DNA from: Brevundimonas sp.
GTDB lineage: Bacteria; Pseudomonadota; Alphaproteobacteria; Caulobacterales; Caulobacteraceae
DNA: 64,000 bases
Assembly (NCBI GenBank): GCA_016742215.1
Contig: JACVCC010000001.1
Span: forward strand, 434,001 to 498,000
Direction: 5' to 3'
Of this stretch, positions 17,168-26,588 are shown piece after piece. Made by a program: the position numbers and the translations under genes. The notes beneath the pieces were generated by a model, which made no database searches, was not told where the DNA came from, and worked only from the letters and a program-made list of their open reading frames with translations. How positions within the stretch are numbered: position 1 is the stretch's first letter; each line of letters opens with the position of its first letter.

Positions 17168-18591
17168 AGCACGCCCTTGGTGCTGGGCACGGAGTCGCCC
17201 TCGATCCGGATCGCCTGCCGCAGGGCCCTGCCGAAGGCCTTGTAGACGGCCTCGGTCTTGTGGTGGTCGTCCTCGCCGGTCACCGAAACATGGACCGCGG
17301 CCCCGAGGTGCTCGGCCAGCGAGCGGAAGACGTGGGCGGTCAGGTCGGTGCGGTACTTCCCGATGAAGGGCGTCCGGAACTCGCCCTCGAACACCGGATA
17401 GGGACGGCCGGACAGGTCGATCGAGACCTTCGCCTCGGCCTCATCCATCGGCAGGACGAAGCCATAGCGGGCGATCCCCCGCCGCTCGCCCAGCGCCTGC
17501 TTCAACGCCTGCCCCAGCGCGATGGCGCTATCCTCGATCGTGTGGTGCGGGTCTGTGTGCAGATCGCCCTCGCAGGCCAGCCGCAGCGAAAAGCCGCCGT
17601 GTGCCGCCACCTGCTCCAGCATGTGGTCGAAGAAGCCCACGCCAGTCTGGATCGAGATCGGCCCGGTCACATCCAGATCGACCGCGCAGACGATCCGGGT
17701 CTCCTTCGTATCCCGCACGGCCTGCCCGGTCCGGTGCGGTCGGCCTGCCGCCGCCAATCCCAGCGCGGCCAGCAGCCTGTCGTTCTCCTCGACCTTGGCC
17801 GACACCGGCAGCCTCAGCCGGTCGCCGTCCTGAACCGCCGCCACGCCGTAGCGGCCCAAGGCCGCCAGCGTGCCATCGATCTCGCCGGGCCGGGCCACGA
17901 TCACGGGACCCACGCCCGCGTCGATGCGCATCTCCCGCGACAGGGCCTTCACCAGTCGGGCCCGCTCGGTCTTCACGGTCTCGATCCGGGTTTGGGTCTC
18001 CATGACCCGGGACGGATCCAACGCCTGCATGGCCAGTCGGACCGACGTCTCCGGCAGCGCCCAGGGCTCCAGCACTGACGCTAGACGCGCTAGCGCCTCA
18101 GGCTGTCCCAGCGCTGCCCCGACCCGCGCGCCCGCCAGCCCGTAGGCCAGGGACAGGCTGCGCAGAACGATCAGGTTGGGCTGGGTCTCGATCACGGCGA
18201 TGGCCGAGGCCGTCTCCGCAAACTCGGCCATGCCCTCGTCCACGACCAGCAGGGCAGGGGCGACCCGCGCCGCCATCTCGGCCACAGCTTCGGGCGCGCC
18301 CGCGGCGCGGACGATCACGGCCCCGGCAGCGGCTCCGGCCGGATAAAGCGCCGCCAGCGCACGATAAGGCTCGGCGTCGGGCGCCTCGACCCTCAGGCCG
18401 TCGCGCGCCGCCAGCCGGAAGACCAGCTCCAGCCCGTGCGTGAGCCCGCGCAAAGGCAGCACCCGATCGCTGGCCGCGCCGTAGACCTCCGCCAGCCGGG
18501 CGGCCAGAGCGCGCGGTTCGGCGGGATAGCGGTCCAGCCCCTCGCCGCCGGACACCAGCGGCGCGAAGGGTGCAGGCAGGTTCGCGGTCAT
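17164..18591 (-). CDS. hisB: Fusion: degenerate HisC-like aminotransferase domain + HisB imidazoleglycerol-phosphate dehydratase
   Basis: A 475-residue protein. Residues 285-475 are a complete HisB (GFFDHMLEQ at 319-327, HHTIED at 349-354, DDHHKTEA at 441-448), the manganese enzyme of step 6. Residues 1-280 align by pattern with histidinol-phosphate aminotransferase HisC (VVDEG near 118, NLIVLRSLSLAYGLAGARVG at 139-158, a C-terminal LR-x5-EEN segment). However, the PLP lysine of the SKAYGLAG motif is Leu148 (codon CTG at 18148-18150), the NPNNPTG loop is missing, and DEAY reads DEGM. Asp118 and Arg156 remain. HisC catalysis is therefore unlikely; the domain may be structural or regulatory. 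It is coupled to hisD and hisH by 4-bp overlaps. Confidence 0.88.
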   Translation of the reverse strand: MTANLPAPFAPLVSGGEGLDRYPAEPRALAARLAEVYGAASDRVLPLRGLTHGLELVFRLAARDGLRVEAPDAEPYRALAALYPAGAAAGAVIVRAAGAPEAVAEMAARVAPALLVVDEGMAEFAETASAIAVIETQPNLIVLRSLSLAYGLAGARVGAALGQPEALARLASVLEPWALPETSVRLAMQALDPSRVMETQTRIETVKTERARLVKALSREMRIDAGVGPVIVARPGEIDGTLAALGRYGVAAVQDGDRLRLPVSAKVEENDRLLAALGLAAAGRPHRTGQAVRDTKETRIVCAVDLDVTGPISIQTGVGFFDHMLEQVAAHGGFSLRLACEGDLHTDPHHTIEDSAIALGQALKQALGERRGIARYGFVLPMDEAEAKVSIDLSGRPYPVFEGEFRTPFIGKYRTDLTAHVFRSLAEHLGAAVHVSVTGEDDHHKTEAVYKAFGRALRQAIRIEGDSVPSTKGVL

Positions 18592-19898
18592 GAGCTCGCC
18601 CTCAGGTCCGCCGCCCGCGCGTGAGCCTCAAGGCCCTCCATCCGCGCCAGCCGCGCCGCCACAGGCGCCAGAGCCGCGGCGCCTTCCGTCGTCACGGTCT
18701 GGATCGACATCGAGGTCATGAAGCTGGCCGTGGTGATGCCGCCCAGCGTCCGCGCGCCGCCGTCTGTCGGCAGGACGTGGCTTGGCCCGGCCGCATAGTC
18801 GCCAAGCGTCTCGGCGGCATACTGGCCGACGAAGACTGCCCCGGCTGCCGAGATCGAGGCCACCAACTTCTCGGCCTCCACCGTCTGCAGCGACAGGTGC
18901 TCGGGCGCGTAGAGGTTGGCCACGTCGCAGGCCTCGGCGACGGAGCGGACCCGGATCGCCCGGCCCTCCGCCAGCGAGGCGCGGGCGATATCGGCGCGGG
19001 GCAGGGTGTCCAACTGCTCTTCCGCGGCCTCCAGCGTCGCGTCGATCAGGCCCCGGCTCTCCGAGACCAGCAGAACCTGGGCGTCGGCATCGTGCTCGGC
19101 CTGGCTCAGCAGGTCGGCGGCCACCAGTTCCGGATCGGCGTCGCGGTCGGCGATGATCAGCAGTTCGGATGGACCCGCCGGCATGTCGGTCGAGGGACCG
19201 CCGGGCAGGGCGCCGGCCTGCTTCTTGGCCTCCGCGACCCAGGCGTTGCCCGGGCCGAACAGCTTGTCGACCGGCTCGATCTCGCCGTCGTCCAGCACCG
19301 CGCCAAAGGTCAGGGCCGCGATCGCCTGCGCCCCGCCGATCAACCACAGGGCATCCAGGCCTGCCTCTGCCGCCGCGACGATCATGGCCGGGTGAGGTTC
19401 GCCATTCTTCGACGGTGGGGTCACGGCGATCCGACGCGCCACCCCTGCGACCTCGGCCGGGATGGCCAGCATCAGAAGGGAGGAGAACAACGGCGCCGTG
19501 CCGCCGGGGACGTACAGACCCGCTGACCGGATCGGTCGCCACGCCAGCCGCGACCGCACGCCCGGCGTCGTCTCCACGAAGGGCGTATCTTCGGGCCGCG
19601 TCGCCTGATGGAAGATGCGGACATTCTCGGCCGCGACCCGCAGGGCTCGCGTTGCGGACGGGGGCAGGTCGGCGCGGGCCTGGCGTTCCAGCTCGGGCGT
19701 GATGGCCAGCCGCCGCGGCGCCGCGCCGTCCAGCTTCAGGCTCCACTCGGACACGGCCGCGCCACCACGGGCCCGGACATCCTCGAAGATGGCCCGCACG
19801 CCGTCCGCCACGGCCGCGTCCGTCCGTTGTTGTGGCCGGGCCAGCGCCTCGCGGCGGCCATCGAAGTCCAGCGTGCTCCAGTCGATCCGCCGCATCAC
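18588..19898 (-). CDS. hisD: Histidinol dehydrogenase
   Basis: A 435/436-residue zinc enzyme for the last two steps (histidinol to histidine). Family motifs are VPGGTAPLFSSLLMLAIPA, FGPGNAWVAEAKKQ, MPAGPSELLIIAD, LSQAEHDADAQ (zinc and catalytic residues) and NLYAPEHLSLQT. The start is GTG at 19898 or the adjacent ATG at 19895; both touch the hisG stop. In many alphaproteobacteria hisD lies between DUF2948 and UPF0262 instead; here that slot (around 53.0 kb) is empty. Confidence 0.96.
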   Translation of the reverse strand: MMRRIDWSTLDFDGRREALARPQQRTDAAVADGVRAIFEDVRARGGAAVSEWSLKLDGAAPRRLAITPELERQARADLPPSATRALRVAAENVRIFHQATRPEDTPFVETTPGVRSRLAWRPIRSAGLYVPGGTAPLFSSLLMLAIPAEVAGVARRIAVTPPSKNGEPHPAMIVAAAEAGLDALWLIGGAQAIAALTFGAVLDDGEIEPVDKLFGPGNAWVAEAKKQAGALPGGPSTDMPAGPSELLIIADRDADPELVAADLLSQAEHDADAQVLLVSESRGLIDATLEAAEEQLDTLPRADIARASLAEGRAIRVRSVAEACDVANLYAPEHLSLQTVEAEKLVASISAAGAVFVGQYAAETLGDYAAGPSHVLPTDGGARTLGGITTASFMTSMSIQTVTTEGAAALAPVAARLARMEGLEAHARAADLRASS

Positions 19899-20776
19899 AT
19901 CATCTTCTCGATAGGGAGAACCAGGATCGCCGAGGCGCCGGCGCCCTTGAGGCTCTCGAGCGTCTCCCAGAACACGGCCTCCTGACAGACGGCGTGGACT
20001 GCCACGGCGTCGTCGCGGCCGGACAGGGGGATCACCGTCGGCGCGCCCGCTCCCGGCAGCAGAGCCGTAATCCGATCCAGCGCCGAGCGCGGGGCGTTCA
20101 GCATCACGTATTTGGCCCCCTGCGAGGACACGACGCCGGCCATCCGCTCGATGATGCTGTCAAGCAGGGACTGCAGGCCCGGCTCAGTCGCGACCGGCGA
20201 GCGGACCAGCACGGCCTGACTCTCCAGCACCGTCTCCTTGGCGGAAAGACCGTTGGCTTCGAGCGTGGCGCCGGTGGAAACCAGATCGCAGATCGCCGAC
20301 GCCAGTTTCAGGCGGGGAGCCACCTCGACCGCTCCACGCATGGTCACGATGTCCGCCTGCACGCCTTCAGCTTCGAGATAGCGACGCAGGACGCGGGGAT
20401 AGGACGTCGCGACCCGCAGACCCTGCAGCGACGCCGGGCCGTCGTAGGCCAGCGTCGGTGGTACGGCGATCTTGAGCGTGCAGCGGCCAAAGCCCAGAGG
20501 CATGACGACCTCGGCGACCGGCCCGCCGTTGCGGCCTTCCTCGAGCACGTTTTCGCCCACGATTCCCAGATCGCAGACGCCGTCCGCGACGAAGGTCGGG
20601 ATGTCGTCATCCCGGACCCTCAGCAGGTCGATCGGATAGTTCTCGACCCGGTACAGCAGGTCGTTGTTACCCTTCACGACCCGCAGGCCCGCGTCGCGGA
20701 CCAGATCGAGGCTGCGCTCGGACAGGCGGCCGGATTTCTGGACGGCGATGCGGAGCCGTCCCTGTACGGTGCTCAT
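19895..20776 (-). CDS. hisG: ATP phosphoribosyltransferase, long form
   Basis: A 293-residue first enzyme of histidine biosynthesis. It has the N-terminal catalytic lobes (RIAVQKSGRL, VCDLGIVGENVLEE), the PRPP-binding ICDLVSTGATLEANGL loop at about 190-206, and an additional C-terminal ACT-like regulatory domain (about 215-293) typical of long HisG. The long form is feedback-inhibited by histidine and does not need HisZ. It is followed immediately by hisD and preceded by the regulator yerC. Confidence 0.95.
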   Translation of the reverse strand: MSTVQGRLRIAVQKSGRLSERSLDLVRDAGLRVVKGNNDLLYRVENYPIDLLRVRDDDIPTFVADGVCDLGIVGENVLEEGRNGGPVAEVVMPLGFGRCTLKIAVPPTLAYDGPASLQGLRVATSYPRVLRRYLEAEGVQADIVTMRGAVEVAPRLKLASAICDLVSTGATLEANGLSAKETVLESQAVLVRSPVATEPGLQSLLDSIIERMAGVVSSQGAKYVMLNAPRSALDRITALLPGAGAPTVIPLSGRDDAVAVHAVCQEAVFWETLESLKGAGASAILVLPIEKMM

Positions 20777-20785
20777 GACGACGCC

Positions 20786-21097
20786 TCAGGCCTTCAGACG
20801 ATCAAGGACGAGGCGATAGCCCTGGTGGGGCATCTCCTTCAGGAAGCGCGCGACACGAACGACGGTGGTCGGGCTGGCCTGCGCTTCCGCTGCGATCTCC
20901 CGATAGGACTTGCCGCCGGCATCCAGCAGGCGCGCCACCTCCCACCGCTCGGCGAAGGCGCGGATTTCGGCGGGCGTGCAAAGGTCGGCGAGGAAGGCGT
21001 CGACCTCGTCGCGGGACTTCAAGGTCAGCAGGGCGTCGTACAGGGCGACGCGGCTGCGGCCGGGGGCGGCGGCGTTCGGGGGGAGGATGTTCGTCAT
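20786..21097 (-). CDS. TrpR/YerC-YecD-family DNA-binding protein, probable histidine-operon regulator
   Basis: A 103-residue all-helical protein of the TrpR-related YerC/YecD family, with the repressor core LCTPAEIRAFAERWEVARLL and a helix-turn-helix YREIAAEAQASPTTVVRVARFL. I start at the ATG at 21097 because the palindromic operator lies just upstream; a longer reading would translate through it. It is the first gene of the his operon (9 bp before hisG). YerC homologues were proposed as HisR repressors of his genes in Gram-positive bacteria (from memory), so autorepression with histidine as co-repressor is a sound hypothesis. Confidence 0.85.
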   Translation of the reverse strand: MTNILPPNAAAPGRSRVALYDALLTLKSRDEVDAFLADLCTPAEIRAFAERWEVARLLDAGGKSYREIAAEAQASPTTVVRVARFLKEMPHQGYRLVLDRLKA

Positions 21098-21101
21098 CGA
21101 C

Positions 21102-21127
21102 GTTCCACTATGCTGTAACAGTGGAAC
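21102..21127. promoter_or_regulatory. Perfect inverted repeat upstream of yerC-his operon (putative operator)
   Basis: GTTCCACT-N10-AGTGGAAC (arms 21102-21109 and 21120-21127) is an exact 8-bp palindrome immediately upstream of the yerC start. Spaced arms of this size fit a TrpR-like dimer, and the location allows it to block transcription of the whole histidine operon. Confidence 0.6.
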
Positions 21128-21150
21128 ATGCAAGGGGCTGTGGTGCGGGC

Positions 21151-21184
21151 AAAGAAAAGGGCCGCGTCCCGGAGGACGCGGCCC
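21151..21184 (-). terminator. Intrinsic terminator of the stand-alone exbD
   Basis: An 11-bp perfect stem (21159-21169 with 21174-21184, arms GGGCCGCGTCC and GGACGCGGCCC) with a 4-nt loop. Read on the minus strand it is followed by TTTTCTTT, so it is a strong rho-independent terminator downstream of exbD. It also separates exbD from the his promoter. Confidence 0.85.
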
Positions 21185-21208
21185 TGATCACTGTTCCGGA
21201 AGGAAGAC

Positions 21209-21649
<441 letters not shown>

Positions 21650-21810
21650 AGTGGGTGTCTCCATCAGGCCCGGCGCGTCACGCGGCGAGCGTCACTGAAA
21701 GCTTCGGTTCGTCTCTTGGCGTCCCGTGGCCGCGTTGTAAAGCGGCTTCGGTGGCCTTGCGGTTCCGAAGCGCATCCTTTCGCGGGAATACGCCTGATAC
21801 GCGAGCCGAT

Positions 21811-22428
21811 TCAGCCCTTGGCGAGCTTCAGGAACCGGTCCTTGAGCGCCGCGTCGGACTTGAAGACCCCAGTGAACCGGGTGGTGATGGTCGAAACGTG
21901 GCGGTGATGCACGCCGCGAGTCGTCATGCACTGGTGTTCGGCATCGATCAGAATCGCCACACCCTGCGGCTGAAGGTTCGATTCGATGGCGTCGGCGATC
22001 TGGTTGGTCAGGACTTCCTGGGTCTGCAGACGGCGGGAATAGATCTCGACGACGCGCGCCAGCTTGGAGATGCCGACGACCTTCTCGTTGGGAATGTAGG
22101 CGACATAGGCCTTGCCGATGAACGGGGCCATGTGGTGCTCACAATGGCTCTCGACCTCGATATCCCGCAGCAGGACCATGTCGTCGTAGCCCTGCACGTC
22201 CTCGAAGGTGCGGCTCAGTTCCTTGACGGCGTCGGCGTCATAGCCCTCGAACCATTCCGCATAGGCGTCGACGACGCGCTTGGGCGTGTCGATCAGGCCG
22301 GGGCGGTCCGGATTATCGCCTGCCCAGGCCAGAAGCGTTCTGACCGCCTTCAGCGCTTCCTCGCGGCTGGGGCGCCGGGACTCATCGTTGTCACCGACCA
22401 GAACGGGCTTGGCGGGGGTAGAGCTCAT
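21811..22428 (-). CDS. folE: GTP cyclohydrolase I FolE
   Basis: A 205-residue enzyme converting GTP to 7,8-dihydroneopterin triphosphate at the head of folate synthesis. The zinc ligands and active site are visible in [11 protein letters not shown] and [12 protein letters not shown], with the conserved TRFTGVF near the C terminus. The start is at 22428 (MSSTPAK); further in-frame codons upstream run into the cysS promoter region. It is divergent from cysS. Confidence 0.95.
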   Translation of the reverse strand: MSSTPAKPVLVGDNDESRRPSREEALKAVRTLLAWAGDNPDRPGLIDTPKRVVDAYAEWFEGYDADAVKELSRTFEDVQGYDDMVLLRDIEVESHCEHHMAPFIGKAYVAYIPNEKVVGISKLARVVEIYSRRLQTQEVLTNQIADAIESNLQPQGVAILIDAEHQCMTTRGVHHRHVSTITTRFTGVFKSDAALKDRFLKLAKG

Positions 22429-22543
22429 CGAAGGTTCTCGCACGCGCGGCTTTGTAAGTCGCATGGGACTGTTTATCAGCTTGGCGGCGTATATGGGACC
22501 GCTCGTCCGTCCCGCAAGAAAACTCTCCCACGAAGACCCTCCG

Positions 22544-23953
22544 ATGCCGCTGACGATCCACGACACCCTGCACCGCGAAAAGCGCGTGTTCGAGCCCCGC
22601 GATCCGGACCGGGTGACCCTCTATGTCTGCGGTCCGACGGTCTACGACTACGCGCACATCGGAAATGCCCGGCCGCCGGTCGTCTTCGACGTGCTGGTGC
22701 GGCTGCTGCGCCGGACCTACGGCGCGGACAAGGTCATCTATGCGCGCAACGTCACGGACGTGGACGACAAGATCAATGCCAAGGCCGCTCGCGAGGGCGC
22801 TCCCATCGGCGAGATCACCGCGCGGTACGAGAAGGCCTATCTGGAGGACATGGCGCGACTGAATGTCTCGCCCCCGGATCTGGCGCCGCACGTGACGGAC
22901 CATATGGACGCGATCGTCGCCCAGATCGCCGCTATCATCGAAAGCGGATGCGCCTATGCGGCCGAAGGGCATGTGCTGTTCGACGTGTCCGCCTACGAGA
23001 ACTATGGCCGTCTGTCCGGTCGCAATCTGGACGACATGATCGCCGGGGCCCGGGTCGAAGTCGCGCCGTACAAGAAGAATCCGCACGACTTCGTACTCTG
23101 GAAGCCGTCGAAGGAGAACGAACCCTCGTGGCCGTCGCCCTGGGGCGAGGGGCGGCCGGGCTGGCACATCGAATGCTCCGCCATGATCGAGGAAAACCTC
23201 GGCCTGCCGATCGACATCCACGGCGGCGGCATCGACTTGGTCTTCCCGCACCATGAGAACGAGATCGCCCAAGGGGTCTGCGCCCACGGCCACGCTCATT
23301 CTGCCGACGCCCATGCCGAGTACAGCCGCTACTGGATGCACAACGGCTTCCTGACGGTCGATGCGGAGAAGATGTCCAAGTCGATCGGCAACGTCCTGCT
23401 GCTGCACGATCTCGTGCAGTCGATGCCGGGCGAGGTGGTGCGCTGGGCATTGCTGAGCGCCCACTACCGTCAGCCGCTGGACTGGAACCAGGCCCTGCTG
23501 GATCAGAGCCGCAAGTCGCTGGACCGGCTGTACGGCGCCCTGCATCGCTCCTCGGCGGTCACGCCATCGACCGACGCGCCGCCAGCAGAGTTCCTGAAGG
23601 CCGTCGAGGACGACCTGAACACGCCCGGCGCCATGGCGGTGCTCTTCGGCCTGTCCAGTGAGATCGAACGGGCGATGACGGCGGGGGACGACGCTGCCGT
23701 GGCGCGGGCGCGCGGGCAGCTGATCGCCTCGGCCTCGATCCTCGGTGTTCTCCAGTCCGATCCGGCGCAATGGCTGGAAGGCGACGTCTCCGACGACCTG
23801 AGGGTCGAGGTCGAACAACTGCTGGAGCAGCGGGCCGCAGCGCGAGCCGCCAAGGACTGGCCGGAGGCGGACCGCATCCGCGACCGCCTGAACGATCTCA
23901 ACGTCGTCGTGATGGACGGCCCGACCGGGGCGACCTGGCGGCTGAAGGCCTGA
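22544..23953 (+). CDS. cysS: Cysteinyl-tRNA synthetase
   Basis: A 469-residue class I aminoacyl-tRNA synthetase. It has [17 protein letters not shown] (zinc Cys and HIGH-type motif), GWHIECSAM and HPHHENE-type zinc ligands ([10 protein letters not shown]), and KMSKSIGN. The start at 22544 (MPLTIHDT) is standard for the family; longer in-frame readings overlap folE. It ends 6 bp from a convergent small gene. Confidence 0.96.
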   Translation: MPLTIHDTLHREKRVFEPRDPDRVTLYVCGPTVYDYAHIGNARPPVVFDVLVRLLRRTYGADKVIYARNVTDVDDKINAKAAREGAPIGEITARYEKAYLEDMARLNVSPPDLAPHVTDHMDAIVAQIAAIIESGCAYAAEGHVLFDVSAYENYGRLSGRNLDDMIAGARVEVAPYKKNPHDFVLWKPSKENEPSWPSPWGEGRPGWHIECSAMIEENLGLPIDIHGGGIDLVFPHHENEIAQGVCAHGHAHSADAHAEYSRYWMHNGFLTVDAEKMSKSIGNVLLLHDLVQSMPGEVVRWALLSAHYRQPLDWNQALLDQSRKSLDRLYGALHRSSAVTPSTDAPPAEFLKAVEDDLNTPGAMAVLFGLSSEIERAMTAGDDAAVARARGQLIASASILGVLQSDPAQWLEGDVSDDLRVEVEQLLEQRAAARAAKDWPEADRIRDRLNDLNVVVMDGPTGATWRLKA

Positions 23954-23959
23954 TCGAGG

Positions 23960-24169
23960 TCAGGTGATCCGTTTCACGCTGACCGGATCGCTGGCCGGGA
24001 ACGTTTCTTCGACGCCCTCATCGACGAGGGCCTCCTGACGGTCCTCGGAATCCCGATCCGCCAGCTGATCCGGCTTGCCCTTCTGGGGTTTGGCGCGCTT
24101 GGCGTGCGGGGTGTCCGGATCGCAGTCTTCCTGCGCCTTGTTCAGATGATGGTCGGTATGAGCGGTCAT
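23960..24169 (-). CDS. Small hydrophilic protein with E-E-x-F-P-A-S-D-P motif
   Basis: A 69-residue, highly charged protein ending in VDEGVEETFPASDPVSVKRIT. The ETFPASDP signature recurs in many short alphaproteobacterial proteins of unknown function. The ATG at 24169 has GAGGAG upstream; a GTG at 24184, overlapping the previous stop, is an alternative. It is translationally linked to the acidic protein upstream. No function can be assigned. Confidence 0.65.
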   Translation of the reverse strand: MTAHTDHHLNKAQEDCDPDTPHAKRAKPQKGKPDQLADRDSEDRQEALVDEGVEETFPASDPVSVKRIT

Positions 24170-24180
24170 TCGGTCGCTCC

Positions 24181-24627
24181 TCACTGTTTCGGATGGTCTT
24201 CGTCGGCGTCGGGGCCGTAGCCGAGGTCGGCGATGTCGTCGTCTGACAGACGCTTCGCTTCCCAGTGGGCCGCGCTGGCCTGTGCTCCGCGCTCGTTCTC
24301 CATCAGGCCGCTGTAGACCAGCTCGACCTCGTCGGAGCCGCGCTGGCCGCTGCTCTCGGCATCAATCTCGTTCAGCTTCAGGCCGTCAACGCCGAGCAGC
24401 GCGTCGGCCTCGGCCTCAATGCCGGAGGCGCCGAGTTCCTCGTCGAGGTCATTGAGGTCATCCTCGTCGAACTCGTCCTCGTCCGCGTCGCCGGCGGCCT
24501 GGGTCACGTCGAGGACGGGATCGGCCTCGTCCAGCAGGAAGTCGCCATCGCCCTCGTCGTCGAGGTGGGTTTCGTCAAAGGTTTCAGACTGTTCCTGATC
24601 GTCGCCGTAGTCGTCCAGCTCGGGCAT
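24181..24627 (-). CDS. Acidic hypothetical protein
   Basis: A 148-residue protein rich in Asp/Glu (runs such as DADEDEFDEDDLNDLDEELG) with no membrane segment or recognisable domain. It ends adjacent to the small ETFPASDP protein, forming a two-gene unit. It could be a nucleic-acid mimic, a chaperone-like disordered protein or a stress protein; the sequence does not decide. Confidence 0.6.
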   Translation of the reverse strand: MPELDDYGDDQEQSETFDETHLDDEGDGDFLLDEADPVLDVTQAAGDADEDEFDEDDLNDLDEELGASGIEAEADALLGVDGLKLNEIDAESSGQRGSDEVELVYSGLMENERGAQASAAHWEAKRLSDDDIADLGYGPDADEDHPKQ

Positions 24628-24664
24628 CGCTCACTCTCCCTGTCCGGGGAGAGAACGGCCGAGT

Positions 24665-26458
24665 TCAGGCGACGTTCCTCGTCTTCGACGACGCCCAGGC
24701 CGCGACTTCTGACGCCAGGGTCGCCATGACGCTGTCCCACTGGCCGAAGCCCTCGGCGAAGAAGGCCCGCGCGCCCCTGTAGGTCGGATATCCGTCGGTG
24801 CCGAAGCAGGTCCAGTCGTCCGGCGTTGCGAGGCCCCACCAGGGCGCGCCGGAGGCTGCGGCAATGTTGGTCGTGGCGTTCGGCTGCCCTAGGATCAGGT
24901 CGAGGGCGGCCGAAAGCGCAGCCACTTCGTCCAGGTCGTCCTTCAGGTCGATTCCCGGCGGAGACCAGATTTCGAGGCCTGCCTCGCGCGCCATCTCCAG
25001 TTCCGTGGAAACGTCGCCGTACTGCAGGTTCACGAAGGTGACACCCGGTGTTTCCAGGACGGGTTTCCAGAGGTCGAACGCCGAGAAATACCGCGCCCGC
25101 ATCCCGTCCATCACGAGGCTCTTCCAGACCATGCCGACCTTGGGGCCGGGGGCGATCTGATCCAGAACCGTGCGCCAGTGGGCGACACGATCCGGGGCCG
25201 GAACGAGGTAGGGCTGAGGATTGGCGAAGTCGGCGACCCCGGTACGGAAGCGCCGGTACAGGCTGCCGACAGGAGACCAGAGCTCGAAGGCTGGTTCGTC
25301 ACCCTGGAAGACGGCGCGCCGGGCCAGGCGGCCCTCGAAGCTGACCGAGTGGTGGGGAACGACTGTGACGCCCGGGAAACTCCGCTGGATCAGCGGCACG
25401 AGTCGGCGTTCGACTGCGAGAGTCAGTTCGCCGGTCGGCCCCATGGCCTCCAGAAGATCAGGGACGACACTGAAGAACATCACCTCGTCGCCAAGGCCCT
25501 GCTCCCCGAACACGATCATCCGGGCGCCGGCCAGGTCATCGTCGGGCGCCCACCGACGCCCGCTGGTGACAAAGTGCACACTCGTGCTCAGGGTGCGCGA
25601 GAAGCGAACCTCGTAGGTCTCGAAGCCCTCACGCAGGTCTCCGACAAAGATCTGCGTCATGGCCTTGGCCATGTTCACCGTGTCGATCTCCGACGGGTCC
25701 GTGATGCCCAGCAGCGCCTGCTCGATGTCCAGCAGCGCCTGGGTAGAGTCTCCGAGCGATTGTCTGGCGTTGGCCCGGTTGTACCGGGCCTTGGCGAAAG
25801 TCGGATCGAGCCTCAGCGCTTCATCGAAGAAGGTGATCGACTGGGCCATCTCGCCCTGATCCGTGAGAACGGTCCCGAGTGTGTTCCACAGCAATGCCGT
25901 CGAAGGATCGATCGCCAGCAGGGCCCGGATGGTCTCGATCGCGTCCGCATAGTCACCGCGGTCCCTCTGCAGGCAGGCGAGGTTGTTGGTGATCTCAATA
26001 CTGCCGGGGTTTCGCGCCAGCGCCTTGAGCAACAGTTTCTCGGCGATCTCGATGTAGCCGAGACGCTGGGCGAGGCGGCCGAGGTCGGCGGCGATCTCCA
26101 CCTCGTCCGGGAGCAGCTTGAGCGCGGCCTCATAGGCATTCAGCGCGTGGCTGAAGTTCTGGAGCTTCTCCTGCGAGATGGCCAGTACGTGCCAGGCCAG
26201 GCCACTGGACTGGTCCAGTTCCAATGCGGCCAGTGTGAGTTCGGCGCCCTTTGCGTAGTCATGCGTCCTCATGGCCGCCACAGCCGAACGCAGCAGCTGC
26301 ACCGCCTTGCGTCGGGCCTTGGCGCTCGTGGCGCGATCGGCCTGGGCGAGATCGCGCGACAGGCGGCCGAGGGCAGCGGTCGAGGCGGCGTCGCCTACGA
26401 CGTCCGGGAGCGGCTTGAATACGTCCGGCAGAGGGGCGGGAGGGGCGGCTGCTGGCAT
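24665..26458 (-). CDS. TPR protein of the flagellin locus, FlbA-like
   Basis: A 597-residue protein. The first half is a run of tetratricopeptide repeats (about 70-270, e.g. ATTNLACLQRDRGDYADAIE-type units). The second half resembles the glycosyltransferase-like domain of TPR/O-GlcNAc-transferase-type proteins (VFGEQGLGDEVMFF, PKVGMVWKS, DLILGQPNATTNIAAASG). Proteins of this type beside flagellin genes (Caulobacter FlbA, from memory) are linked to flagellin modification. The ATG at 26458 has GGAGG four bases upstream. It is divergent from flbT. The exact orthology is uncertain. Confidence 0.6.
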   Translation of the reverse strand: MPAAAPPAPLPDVFKPLPDVVGDAASTAALGRLSRDLAQADRATSAKARRKAVQLLRSAVAAMRTHDYAKGAELTLAALELDQSSGLAWHVLAISQEKLQNFSHALNAYEAALKLLPDEVEIAADLGRLAQRLGYIEIAEKLLLKALARNPGSIEITNNLACLQRDRGDYADAIETIRALLAIDPSTALLWNTLGTVLTDQGEMAQSITFFDEALRLDPTFAKARYNRANARQSLGDSTQALLDIEQALLGITDPSEIDTVNMAKAMTQIFVGDLREGFETYEVRFSRTLSTSVHFVTSGRRWAPDDDLAGARMIVFGEQGLGDEVMFFSVVPDLLEAMGPTGELTLAVERRLVPLIQRSFPGVTVVPHHSVSFEGRLARRAVFQGDEPAFELWSPVGSLYRRFRTGVADFANPQPYLVPAPDRVAHWRTVLDQIAPGPKVGMVWKSLVMDGMRARYFSAFDLWKPVLETPGVTFVNLQYGDVSTELEMAREAGLEIWSPPGIDLKDDLDEVAALSAALDLILGQPNATTNIAAASGAPWWGLATPDDWTCFGTDGYPTYRGARAFFAEGFGQWDSVMATLASEVAAWASSKTRNVA

Positions 26459-26509
26459 CGGGCCTCCATACTGACGGCCCTTCCTCGCCTTCAACTCCAC
26501 AAGACATGG

Positions 26510-26517
26510 TTAACCAC
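26510..26517. promoter_or_regulatory. CtrA half-site-like sequence between flbA-like and flbT
   Basis: TTAACCAC matches seven of eight bases of the short CtrA motif TTAACCAT and sits between two divergent flagellar genes, a class controlled by CtrA in Caulobacter. A single 8-mer is weak evidence. Confidence 0.22.
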
Positions 26518-26588
26518 GTCTGTTTAGGTTGGGTTCGTGAGCCTGCGACTAGGTGTTGCTCGGGCCATGCTGGGAGACGCCCCCCGAA

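Noticed and set aside
17164..18591. Frameshifted separate hisC and hisB genes
   Set aside because: The reading frame is continuous without stops, the junction has a normal linker, and the loss of PLP residues shows a diverged domain rather than a sequencing error.
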